Below, piece after piece: positions 43,230 through 52,553 of a DNA stretch of 64,000 bases; positions within the stretch are counted from its first letter, which is position 1; the number at the start of each line of letters is the position of its first letter. Location: positions 62,001 through 126,000 of the forward strand of contig WSYJ01000169.1 in assembly GCA_020186115.1 (NCBI GenBank). The letters are read 5' to 3'. The stretch is from Histomonas meleagridis (taxonomy: Eukaryota; Parabasalia; Tritrichomonadida; Dientamoebidae). The notes under the pieces are model-generated. The model was not told where the DNA came from and did not search any database. It saw nothing but the letters and a program-made list of their open reading frames with translations. The translations under genes were made by a program, and so were the position numbers.

Positions 43230-43797
43230 TATTCCAATATAATATTTTTAATTTATAATATATATTTAATGCAGCTTTTATTTTTTCATTTCAGAGAAGT
43301 AGTTTGGAATTAGTTGAATTACTTATTGAGAATAAGGGAGTAGATATTAATACTAATATATATACTTACATGCTATATATTATTTAATATTTACTTAAAT
43401 TTCTTGAAACACCACTTATGAAAGCATCTGAAAATGGTCATATAGAAATCGTTAAATTACTTCTTGAACATGAAGGAATTGATGTTAATGCGAAAAATAA
43501 TATTTTCATTAATATATTAGGACTTCATAATAATATTTGGAAATTCTTTAAATTTCTTGAAACAGCACTTCTGGAAGCATTTAAATATTGTCATATAGAA
43601 ATCGTTAAATTACTTCTTAAACAAGAAGGAATTGATGTTAAAGCTAAAGACATTTTTAATTTTCATTTAAAATCTATTTTCAAAATTTTATATTTCAAAA
43701 TAATATTTGGAAATTATTTAAATTATTTAAAACAGCACTTAAGTATGCATATAAAAAAAATTATCCAGAAATTGTACAACTCCTTAAAAAGAAATAA
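43230..43797 (+). repeat. Ankyrin cassette array of locus D (4 units)
   Basis: Four cassettes. An atypical first unit (SSLELVELLIENKGVDIN) is preceded by TTTTTTCATTTCAG, which looks like a 3' splice site. Units starting near 43405 and 43560 (ETPLMKASENGHIEIVKLLL and ETALLEAFKYCHIEIVKLLL) follow, then a terminal unit YPEIVQLLKKK ending with TAA at 43795-43797 followed by A. The AT-rich spacers again carry AATATTTGGAAATT. All four coding parts are free of stops. Confidence 0.75.
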
Positions 43798-43947
43798 ATT
43801 TTTATCATAACCATATGAAACATAAATAAACAAATTTGTTTTAAATCTATTCTTTTTAAAATATATAATTATTCACCTCAAATATTAAAGAATTAATAAA
43901 CGATAAATTTTTAATACCATCAAAACGAATAATATTTTATTTTTTAC

Positions 43948-45921
43948 TTATTTCTCTATCAAAGGATTATCATTTACATAATTCTTATTATCCTTTGAAT
44001 ATTTTTTAACATAAAACACAATGAAAACGACAATCAAAATCACAACAATTGGTATACAAACACCCAAAACAATTGCCAAAGTATTATCTTTTTTCGGTTC
44101 TGGTTCAATATCATTACACTCAACCAAAACATTCAACGAAACATTAAAAGTTCCGAATTTATCACATTTATAATCGGAATTTACCATTACAAAACTCAAT
44201 TTCACATCAACGAAAGCGTTTTCTTTAATAATTGGCTCATTTTCGCCATAAAAATAAAAACATTTAAGCCGAATACATTGATAAAATGAGAAATTTCCAA
44301 TAGTTTTTAAGTTTTTACCGATTTTAATTGATTTCAAATTAAAACATTTATAAAATGTATATTCATTAATTGCATTAACATAATCAGTAAATATAAAACT
44401 CATTAAATTAATACATTGATAAAACGAATGTTTCCCAATTTCTCTTAAGTTAACACTAAAATTACTTACATTTAACATCAAACAATCAACAAATGAATAT
44501 TCGCCAATTGTTGTCAATGAATTTGGAAATGTAATTTCTTTTAAGAAGTAACATTCATAAAATGCATAATTTCCAATAACTTTTAAGTTATTATTATTTA
44601 TATTAATATAATTTATGTTCCTACATTTATAAAACGAATTATCTCCAATTACAGTAATGGAATTTGGTAAATTATATGTATCTTCTTTCTCGATTGGATA
44701 ACTTATTAACTTTGTCATTTCGTTATTGTAAAGAATTCCATCATCATTATAATTAGTGAAATATTTGTTTTCTTTATCGACTTTTATGTTTTTAAGTTTT
44801 TTACAATTGAAAATCGAATTAGATGAAATTTCTTTAACATTTTCTCCAATTGTTAATGATTCCAAAACTTCGCAATTATGAAACGCAAATACTTCAATTA
44901 TCTCAACGGAAGTTGGTATATTAAATGTTTGTAATGTATTACCTTCTGAGAAATAAATAATTTTTGTTAAATTCTTATCGTATATAATTCCGTCATCATT
45001 ATAATTACTGTAATATTTGTTGTCTTTCGATATTGTAATTGTTTGTAGTCTTGTACATGTTTCAAATGCATTTTGTCCGATCTCTTTAACATTACTTCCT
45101 ATATGAAATGTTTTGATATAATGACATGCAAAAAATGCCTTTTCGCCAATTGTGACAACAGAATTAGGAATTTCGATGGTTAATAAAAGAGAACATTTAT
45201 ATAAGAAATAACTTCCAATTGTTTGAACATTCTTTCCAATGCTAATCGTCTCTAAGTAATAACAGTAACTAAATGAAGAATCGCCAATTGTAATGACTGA
45301 GTCGGGAATTATTATATTTTTGAGAGATCGACAATTATTAAAAGCTGAATTTCCAATGGTTGTGACCGAATCCCCAACGTTTGTTAGCTCTAAAAAGAAA
45401 CAATCAGCAAATGCAGAATCTCCAATTGAGATGACCGAATCTGGAATTGTACAATTTTGAAGGCTGTTCCCACCAGCAAACGCTTTGGCTCCAATGGTTT
45501 TGGTGTTGTTTCCGATGATGACTGATTCTAATTCATTACAAAAGAAAAATGCATGATCTCCAATTGTTGTGACTGAATTTGGAATTGTCAGATTTTTCAA
45601 AGAAGAACATTCATAAAATGATGAATTTCCTATAATTGTTACACTATTTCCTATGTTAATTGATATTATTTCAAAACAATAATGAAACGCAGAAGTTCCA
45701 ATTTCTTGAACTGGGCTTAAAATATCAACAAATAACAGCTTGTCCCAATTGTAAAAAGATCGATTTGGAATTATTGTTATGTTACCACCAATTATAACAC
45801 GCGACGTTACTTCTTTAAATTCTGTTGTAAATTCACTTGTTTCATTAATTTCAAGTGTTCCATCTGAAAAATATTCAACTGTTATTGCAAAGAGAAGAGC
45901 AAAAATAGATAGAACGTTCAT
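43948..45921 (-). CDS. BspA-like leucine-rich-repeat surface protein
   Basis: An intact 657-residue protein. A signal peptide (MNVLSIFALLFAITVEYF) leads to about 20 BspA-type LRR units from about 60 to 590 (pattern IPNSVTTIGDHAFFFCNELE). A membrane span at about 618-640 (TLAIVLGVCIPIVVILIVVF) is followed by a short tail ending NDNPLIEK, which might include an endocytic-type NPxx signal. Family members lie on the trichomonad surface and are linked to host or bacterial adhesion. Architecture and orientation suggest an extracellular N-terminus. It is complete, unlike its partner at 32167, which has an odd N-terminal extension. Confidence 0.93.
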   Translation of the reverse strand: MNVLSIFALLFAITVEYFSDGTLEINETSEFTTEFKEVTSRVIIGGNITIIPNRSFYNWDKLLFVDILSPVQEIGTSAFHYCFEIISINIGNSVTIIGNSSFYECSSLKNLTIPNSVTTIGDHAFFFCNELESVIIGNNTKTIGAKAFAGGNSLQNCTIPDSVISIGDSAFADCFFLELTNVGDSVTTIGNSAFNNCRSLKNIIIPDSVITIGDSSFSYCYYLETISIGKNVQTIGSYFLYKCSLLLTIEIPNSVVTIGEKAFFACHYIKTFHIGSNVKEIGQNAFETCTRLQTITISKDNKYYSNYNDDGIIYDKNLTKIIYFSEGNTLQTFNIPTSVEIIEVFAFHNCEVLESLTIGENVKEISSNSIFNCKKLKNIKVDKENKYFTNYNDDGILYNNEMTKLISYPIEKEDTYNLPNSITVIGDNSFYKCRNINYININNNNLKVIGNYAFYECYFLKEITFPNSLTTIGEYSFVDCLMLNVSNFSVNLREIGKHSFYQCINLMSFIFTDYVNAINEYTFYKCFNLKSIKIGKNLKTIGNFSFYQCIRLKCFYFYGENEPIIKENAFVDVKLSFVMVNSDYKCDKFGTFNVSLNVLVECNDIEPEPKKDNTLAIVLGVCIPIVVILIVVFIVFYVKKYSKDNKNYVNDNPLIEK

Positions 45922-46405
45922 AAATTTATTTGATTTGAGATCATTTTAGTTGATAATTGATAAGTTTACAAAAAATCGATTGACGTGAACTGATGTCATC
46001 GGCTTTTTGGCGATTTTTCCAAATTGAATGGTTTTAAAATATTTTGAATGTACAAACCGTCGTTATAAAATGAATTTTTTTGGGTGAAGGAGTCATCGGA
46101 ATTTATTCCAAAATTGTGAGTACCTTATGTTTATTTTCGAAGGGTTCAGCAGAAAAGGCCGAAGGCCCCTATACACATTGGAAGGAGGTTATTTCTGCAA
46201 CGACAAAATCAGGGCACCCCACATCCTGGCGGTTTTTTGAATGCTAACTCAAAACGATCAATTTCAACACAATTTAGCTAACTGTTGGCAGATGACAACG
46301 ATAAGCATTCAATTTGGGAAATCGTTCACATGTTTTATAAAACCGCTCGACCACATAAAAGAGGTTTAAAATTGGTGAGGTTAATTACCGTTTAATTAAT
46401 TCAGC
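45922..46405. other. Intergenic region with a structured G+C-richer stretch
   Basis: The block at 46140-46245 is unusually G+C-rich and can fold: GCAGAAA at 46149-46155 pairs with TTTCTGC at 46192-46198, enclosing a GGCC-GAA-GGCC hairpin at 46157-46167. It is a candidate small RNA or a decayed insert. No reading frame is convincing. Confidence 0.4.
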
Positions 46406-47122
46406 TTAAGGCCTTGGGTATACAGCTCTAACTGGTGCTTGTTGATATTGAGGAACTGAATTGGGTTGTGGGACAACTTGAACATATTGTGGTGGTGTAG
46501 GAACAACTTGAACATATTGACGTGGAGCTTGTTGTTGAACTGGTTGTTGAACAGGTGGGATATATTGTGGAAGAGATGGGGTTTGAACAACATAATATAC
46601 TGGTTGTGGTTGTGGAACTTGTTGGTATTGTGGTTGTAGTTGTGGAACTTGTTGATATTGTGGTTGTGCGCGTGGAACTTGTTGGTACTGTGGTTGAGAC
46701 TGTGGTTGCTGTTGTGGAACTTGTTGATATTGTGGTTGTGGAGTTCTTTGAGATCTTCTTTGTGAGCGACCATGCCTCCTGCGTGTTCTCTCAGGTCTTT
46801 CATTGTTGTAAACCATTGGGATATTTTCATTTTCGTTGTTACGAGAACTAGAGCAAGCTGAAAATATGCAATAAATAATTCCTGTGAGAATAGCGATAAA
46901 ACCAAGGTAGAAAGCAACCATTACAATGCTAGGAAGAATGCTTGATGCTTTACCATAACATGGAGTCTTCTTATTATCATTATAATTTCTTGTCCAGTAA
47001 GGTTTTGTTGTGGAAGTTGGTTTCTTAGAGACGGTAGGCTTGTAAGTAGATGAGGGCTTCCTCTTACCATATGTTCGATGAGGGTAATGAGCGCACCCTA
47101 AAGAAAAGAGTAAAAAAAGCAT
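46406..47122 (-). CDS. Single-span membrane protein with a Gln/Pro-rich cytosolic tail
   Basis: A protein of 238 residues from the ATG at 47122. It has a short signal peptide (MLFLLFSLGCAHY), a basic Ser/Thr/Lys-rich ectodomain of about 45 residues, and a membrane span (ILPSIVMVAFYLGFIAILTG). A long tail then starts with an Arg-rich cluster (RTRRRHGRSQRRSQR) and continues with repeats of PQYQQVP and QYVQVVP. No catalytic domain is seen. Tyr/Pro/Gln-rich tails can bind SH3- or WW-like partners, but that is speculation. An AACGGTT element lies about 20 nt before the ATG. Confidence 0.75.
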   Translation of the reverse strand: MLFLLFSLGCAHYPHRTYGKRKPSSTYKPTVSKKPTSTTKPYWTRNYNDNKKTPCYGKASSILPSIVMVAFYLGFIAILTGIIYCIFSACSSSRNNENENIPMVYNNERPERTRRRHGRSQRRSQRTPQPQYQQVPQQQPQSQPQYQQVPRAQPQYQQVPQLQPQYQQVPQPQPVYYVVQTPSLPQYIPPVQQPVQQQAPRQYVQVVPTPPQYVQVVPQPNSVPQYQQAPVRAVYPRP

Positions 47123-47544
47123 TTGTTTGAATGTCAAATAACCGTTGAATTAAAATGACCAAATTCAACCGCCGGAGTTTTTGAATGTTTTACATGTAGA
47201 ATTATGGTTAATTTATCGTCAGATGTTAAGTAAACTATTCAAATTCACTATATCTATTGGAGAATTATGTCTCATCAAAATTTTGTAATGATATTTTCTT
47301 ATTAAAGCATTCTTCACATGATTTATCAGTATAGTAATGACATAATATCATATTTGATTATTTCTTTTGAAGTTTAATATCAAATAACTTATCATTTCAA
47401 TAATGTTAAAAATTGATTTTGTTTAAAAAAATTATATATTCTTTAATATTTAAATTTACTTAAACACTAAAGATTTAGTGACTTCATTTTTTGATTTTTT
47501 TGAAAAATAATCCTTCATAAAATTTAACAAAACCATAACAAAAA
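47123..47544. other. Divergent intergenic region
   Basis: About 420 bp separating the Q/P-rich membrane protein and gamma adaptin. AACCGTT is at about 47141. Nothing else is seen. Confidence 0.4.
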
Positions 47545-49782
47545 ATGAGAAATTCATTTCGCGATTTTATTATCGAAATTTCACGACAACCAAAGCTTGA
47601 GGAGAGAAAGGAAATGATGGGACAAGAACTGTCTCGAATCAGAAATCGATTAAAAATGAAAGAAAAATCACGACACTTAAGGATAATTGCAAAATTAATT
47701 TTTTTAAATCATGCAGGTTATGACGTTTCTTTCTCTCTTGTAGAAATCGCAAATGTTATGGCAAGCACTAGATTTTCGACAAAATTTATTGGGTACATTG
47801 CTGCAGGTATTTTATTTGATCCCAAAAGTGAAACATATCTTCTAATAAATCAAACAGTTTTAAATGACTTAAAATTTTATGAAGAAAGAGTTCAATGTTT
47901 GGCTTTATCACTGATAGCAAATTACAAAGGAAGTGATTTAATAGCAAATGCATTTTCATCTATTGAAAATATTATTATGAAATCAAGAAGTTTTAGAGTT
48001 TTAAAATGTGCAGGTGCTGCATTAATTTCATGTATAAGAGAAAATCCTGATTATATAGAATCGGTAAAAAAATGTATTCCTTCTCTTCTTGGGAATCAAT
48101 CTCATGCCGTGAAAATTGTTGGTTTAAAAATTGTAAGTGAAATACTTAAAAATATTGAAAATAAAACAAGGTTTCAATCAATGATAAGTACATGCATTGA
48201 ACTTATTAGAACTTTAAGAAATATATATCCAACTAGAGCACATGGATTTGTTGGAGAAAATGATCCATTTGCACAAATATTTGCTATAAAAACTCTTGGA
48301 ATGATTGGAAAACCATCTGATGAAATAGATTCTTTATTACAAAGTATAATTACTACTTTAGATCCATCAACAAATATAGGGAAATCAATTCTTTTAGAAG
48401 CAGTTGAAACAATTGTTAAAACATGCAAGAATCAATCATTGAAAACTCTTGCAATTAATCAAATCGGAAGATTATTAAATCCTAATAATCCAGGAACATG
48501 TTATTCAATTCTTTCTGCATTAACAAGAATTCTTTATTCAGATAAAAACATGATTAATAGAGGAAGTGCTGATAATCTTTCAACTCAAAGATATAGGGAT
48601 CAAATAGTTCAATGCTTAGAACAAGATGATGTATCAATTAAAAGAAGAGCTCTTGTGGTTATTACAGCAATTGTTAATGAACAAAATGTAAAGAAACTTG
48701 TTCCTGATATAATGGAGCACATGAAAAGTGTTGATAAAGATTTTCTCGCAGATATTGTTCCAAAGTTATTCACATGCATTGAGAGATTTGCACCTTCTCC
48801 TCAATGGAAAATAGATATTTTGATTAGATTGGTCAAAGAAAATCCTTCATATATAAACAAAGAGATATTAAATTCTTTCTGTAGTTTTGTTTCAAATAGT
48901 AATGAAATATGTAGTTTTGCTTTAAATAGAATAGAAGAAGAACTCCCAAATAATAAAAACAATCAGCCTTTCATTCAAATGGCTTCTTTTTGTATTGGTG
49001 AATATGGTGAAAAAGCTGATTATTATCTTAACATATTTCAAAGTATAATTTTTTCACCTGGGATTTCTGGAACAACAATTTGTTATCTTTTATCATCAAT
49101 TGCAAAAATTGCCATTAAATTTGATTTAATTAATAAAATTATTAACGTTATTGGAAAATTTTGTGGTGATCATCGTATAGAAGTTCAACAAAGAGCAGGA
49201 GAAATAATTAGAATTTTAAAATCAGGAAATTCATTAAATATTTATTGTCCAATGAAACAAATTGGAACAAGTTCACCTTCTAGAATTAGGTCTAAGTCAT
49301 ATACACAAAACACAAATGATAATGCTAAACTCGTTGATTTTGAAAGAGAGAATGATCAAATTAGAAAAAGAAATATTACACAGCCTGTAACATATCAAAG
49401 TAAAACTGACATAGATATCAATATTACTCCACCTCGTGGATCTATTGAAGTCATTCAAACATCAGATTTTATATTATTTTTTGAAATCCAGAAAAATGAA
49501 AATGATAATAGACAAATTGCTATTAGAACATCTTTCTTTAGTAAATCCAAGATTTCATTACCAGAATTTAGTGCAAAATATGCTGTTCCAAATGGGTGGA
49601 ATTTAAAAGCACAAGCTCCATCAAGTAATATACTTCTGCCTTATGGAGAATCTCCAATTCAGCAAGTTCTTCTTTTAATGAATCAAGGCGTTGAAAATTT
49701 AACAATGAAAGTTTGGATTTCTTTTATGTTTCATGGACAAACAATCACTTCTATTTATGATATAAATAAAATTATTGATTAA
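47545..49782 (+). CDS. AP-1 complex gamma-adaptin
   Basis: An intact 745-residue protein. An Armadillo-type trunk (about 1-570) has the adaptin signature near the N-terminus (GYIAAGILFDPKSETYLLIN, then RVQCLALSLIAN). A hinge (about 570-640) leads to a gamma-ear beta sandwich (about 640-745, starting near PPRGSIEVIQTSDFILFFEI). AP-1 builds clathrin coats at the trans-Golgi and endosomes; gamma is one large subunit. The trunk is somewhat divergent and the length is slightly under animal gamma-adaptins. The ATG at 47545 gives MRNSFRDFIIEIS, and the stop overlaps TAAAA. Confidence 0.9.
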   Translation: MRNSFRDFIIEISRQPKLEERKEMMGQELSRIRNRLKMKEKSRHLRIIAKLIFLNHAGYDVSFSLVEIANVMASTRFSTKFIGYIAAGILFDPKSETYLLINQTVLNDLKFYEERVQCLALSLIANYKGSDLIANAFSSIENIIMKSRSFRVLKCAGAALISCIRENPDYIESVKKCIPSLLGNQSHAVKIVGLKIVSEILKNIENKTRFQSMISTCIELIRTLRNIYPTRAHGFVGENDPFAQIFAIKTLGMIGKPSDEIDSLLQSIITTLDPSTNIGKSILLEAVETIVKTCKNQSLKTLAINQIGRLLNPNNPGTCYSILSALTRILYSDKNMINRGSADNLSTQRYRDQIVQCLEQDDVSIKRRALVVITAIVNEQNVKKLVPDIMEHMKSVDKDFLADIVPKLFTCIERFAPSPQWKIDILIRLVKENPSYINKEILNSFCSFVSNSNEICSFALNRIEEELPNNKNNQPFIQMASFCIGEYGEKADYYLNIFQSIIFSPGISGTTICYLLSSIAKIAIKFDLINKIINVIGKFCGDHRIEVQQRAGEIIRILKSGNSLNIYCPMKQIGTSSPSRIRSKSYTQNTNDNAKLVDFERENDQIRKRNITQPVTYQSKTDIDINITPPRGSIEVIQTSDFILFFEIQKNENDNRQIAIRTSFFSKSKISLPEFSAKYAVPNGWNLKAQAPSSNILLPYGESPIQQVLLLMNQGVENLTMKVWISFMFHGQTITSIYDINKIID

Positions 49783-49952
49783 AAACATCAAAATATTTTC
49801 TGTATTATATTTGTTTCCTTGAGAAACTTTAACATTTTAGTCTAAATCTTCTTGATTTTAATATAATATTTAATAAAAAAATTTTTTTTTAAACATTTAT
49901 TATTATGCGATCACTCTCAAAACAAATATTTATTTTTTAACAAAAATTTACT

Positions 49953-50735
49953 TTAAATAATTAATATAAACACTAATGAGAAAACTATTAACACTGCAAA
50001 AATTTTCAGCATCAAACACTTGTTTCCTTTTATCTTTTCATAATACTTTACAAGCTGGTTCTGGCCTTCCCGGATGTTACTGAGCGCTTCTTCTGTGTTT
50101 TGGTCGATTCGAAACACTTCATAATCTTGTGATGCGATAATCTCAGATAACCTCACAAACATCTGAGATATCTCATTTATCGCTTGCTCAACATTCCTGA
50201 CCATATCATAACGCTCTCGTTGCTGTTTCTCCATCATTGTGCTTTGCATAGGAATTTCAACTTCATCATTATCAACAGAATATGTAGTGGAATATGATTT
50301 TGGTGATGTAGAAACTCCAAAGTTTTGTCTTCTTTGTTTGATTTTCTGGATAGCTTCGCTTCTTTCTTGAATAGCTGCTTTAAAATCTTCAGTGATTGTG
50401 GCAAGAACACGCCGAAGACTTTGTGCTATGTTATAGGCATATTGTGGCTGTGGTTTTATTTGTTCTAACTCTTGAATTTTTTGATTAATTGTTCGAATGT
50501 CCTCATTCAAATTAAAAATTAATTCCTGTATTTGCGTTTCATCTTGGTTAAGTACGTTACCATTTTTCATTAAAGAACGAAGTGTTTCTATTGAATCAGT
50601 TGCATATAAAAGTCGAGATTTAATATCACGAGCAGAAATTGAAAATTTAGATGGCTTACTAGATGGGGGTGAACGGACATCGTTTCTAGGTGGGATTTGC
50701 TTTAAATAACTAAAGAATTCAGATGTCCTGTTCAT
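49953..50735 (-). CDS. Syntaxin-5/Sed5-like Qa-SNARE
   Basis: A protein of 260 residues. The extreme N-terminus MNRTSEFFSYLKQ resembles the Sed5/syntaxin-5 N-peptide that binds Sly1-type SM proteins. A three-helix region precedes the Qa SNARE helix (VEQAINEISQMFVRLSEIIA, zero-layer Q in ASQDYEVFRID) at about 180-235 and a C-terminal anchor. Syntaxin-5 acts in ER-Golgi fusion. The promoter region contains a perfect 12-bp palindrome, AAACGGCCGTTT, at 50796-50807. Confidence 0.85.
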   Translation of the reverse strand: MNRTSEFFSYLKQIPPRNDVRSPPSSKPSKFSISARDIKSRLLYATDSIETLRSLMKNGNVLNQDETQIQELIFNLNEDIRTINQKIQELEQIKPQPQYAYNIAQSLRRVLATITEDFKAAIQERSEAIQKIKQRRQNFGVSTSPKSYSTTYSVDNDEVEIPMQSTMMEKQQRERYDMVRNVEQAINEISQMFVRLSEIIASQDYEVFRIDQNTEEALSNIREGQNQLVKYYEKIKGNKCLMLKIFAVLIVFSLVFILII

Positions 50736-51085
50736 TAATATTAATTGATAATGTTTGTTCGAATTCTTTTACGATTAAAATTACCAGAAAAATTTAAACG
50801 GCCGTTTCCTCTTAATTATGATGAGAGCAAATATACATGTCACTTTAAAAACACTCAATTTTTACAAAATTTTATTTTCTCTCAATTACCTGGACATAAA
50901 ACAACTTTTTGATGGGCGATCTACCACCGATAAACACAAAAAGTAAGTTTCGCCTTCAACACAAATACCTTTGGTACTAACAGAAAAAAAAGGGTGAAAG
51001 AAAAGATTATTTTATTCACACTACATAGTTTGAAAAAAAAATGTATTAACAACACTGCAAAGTGAATCTTCTTGAAGAGATCAAT
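50736..51085. other. Intergenic region with a palindromic element
   Basis: It holds AAACGGCCGTTT at 50796-50807, about 60 nt upstream of the syntaxin gene start. The palindrome is two overlapping inverted AACGG (Myb-type) cores. No gene seen. Confidence 0.5.
50796..50807. promoter_or_regulatory. 12-bp palindrome of two inverted AACGG cores
   Basis: AAACGGCCGTTT about 60 nt upstream of the syntaxin-like gene. AACGG is a Myb-type core, so a Myb protein may bind here. Confidence 0.35.
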
Positions 51086-51571
51086 TCAATTGATCGGAAA
51101 TAAAAGTTTTGGACCTGTTTCATCAGCACGTGAGTAAAAAGATGCATCTTTATATACATCTGCTATTATTCTTTTTCTTTTTTCGATCCAGGCCTTATGA
51201 TCTTCTTGAAACTTTTTTCTTTCATTTAAGATTGATTCTATGCTAGTTTGTATTTCTGATATTTCTGAAAATAGTCTGTCTTCCTTTTTTGTTGGATGAT
51301 CTTGTGCTATTGATTTGATTTTATTATACTTATTGTTAAGTTCTTCATCGGATTTTGATAATGTCTGTGAGGAAGGTCGTTGAGCTTGTAAAAAAGATGG
51401 AAAACTTATTTGTTCACGTGATATTTTTTTTGTTCGTGTTAAACCAATATGCTTTCTTGTTGGGTGTTCATTGATCGGAGTAAAGGGCGTCTGCTGGAGG
51501 AAGGTATCAAATGAATAATTTCTAAATTTGCTTAGTTTGATGCCGTGGGAGATCTCTTTTTTGTCGTGCAT
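51086..51571 (-). CDS. Small basic, partly coiled-coil protein, unidentified
   Basis: A 161-residue intact protein from the ATG at 51571 (MHDKKEISHG). The first 70 residues are basic and disordered in character (LTRTKKISREQISFPSFLQA). Residues about 75-145 are a charged helix (SEISEIQTSIESILNERKKF). No signal, span or known domain. An AACCGATTTTT element lies about 25 nt before the ATG, the same arrangement as in front of the sirtuin gene, which supports a real promoter. The protein's role is unknown. Confidence 0.65.
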   Translation of the reverse strand: MHDKKEISHGIKLSKFRNYSFDTFLQQTPFTPINEHPTRKHIGLTRTKKISREQISFPSFLQAQRPSSQTLSKSDEELNNKYNKIKSIAQDHPTKKEDRLFSEISEIQTSIESILNERKKFQEDHKAWIEKRKRIIADVYKDASFYSRADETGPKLLFPIN

Positions 51572-52553
51572 TTCTAAAATTTAACCAGAAACAAAAACCG
51601 ATTTTTATGAACTCAAAAATTGGTCTTTCAATTTTGTTTGTGTTATATTGAATTGAACAAAAATAATTGAGTATGGTTCTTTTAAAAAGTAACCTCTCAA
51701 AATGCTTGTGATCACCTTATTACAGGAACTGACTTCATGAAGAAACTACTTTTTTTTGATAAAATTCTTCACAATACAATTTAATGCAAGACGTTTTTAA
51801 AAAAATTTCCCTTGTTACATAATTTGATAATCATAATTTTTGACCTCAAGAGAAGAAAAACAAAAAACAGATTGAATAGTTGTTTTCCAACATTTTGAGA
51901 GACTTTAAACTGTAATCATAAAACAAACATTTTCGTTTCTAGCAAATTTGTTCCATTATGATGAGCACCTTATGTGCAATTTAGGTGAGTTTGACAGAAG
52001 GCTTTCAGATTATAATTATTTTCGCACATGGAATATGCTCATTTTGCAATAATAAAATCGGAGCTCCAATCCCTGACAAATTTTGACAGAAATAAAGCTT
52101 TTATGGAAAAAACGTTCATAGTGAAATTTGTGTGATTTACAAATTCAAAGCTTTATTTTTATTAAAAGAAAGCTTTACTGCTTTTTCTCACAAACGATGA
52201 ATTAAATATCAAATATTAATATCCCATCAACTCTTTCGAAAAGCATTAATTCCTTAAAATGACGATAATACGTTCACAAGTTATGAATATTCGATGATTG
52301 TTTTGAAAAAATTAAATCTAAAATACTTAAAAAATTATTTATGCATAAATATTTTATTCGGTGTGAAGAATACCATTTGTTAGCCCAAATTATTTTTTAT
52401 TATAAAATGGAACTTTTCTCCATTTTAACGTCCTCCTTTTATCACACCACATTTTGAATTTATTTTGATCATGTCAAATATAAAGTTCACAAAAGTTTGA
52501 ATTTGTTTTTATAACATCAAACCAGCGCATCAAACGAAAGTGCCATTTTCTTT
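51572..52553. other. Divergent intergenic region
   Basis: About 1 kb of AT-rich sequence between the small basic protein and the IBD gene. No gene, RNA or repeat is supported. Confidence 0.4.

Noticed and set aside
43270-43300. Canonical intron (TTTTTTCATTTCAG) in locus D
   Set aside because: It looks like a 3' splice site, but I found no matching GTATGT donor or ACTAACACACAG motif, so I do not annotate a defined intron.
46396-46917. 173-codon His/Asn-rich reverse frame
   Set aside because: Out-of-frame reading of the Gln/Pro repeats of the gene at 46406-47122.
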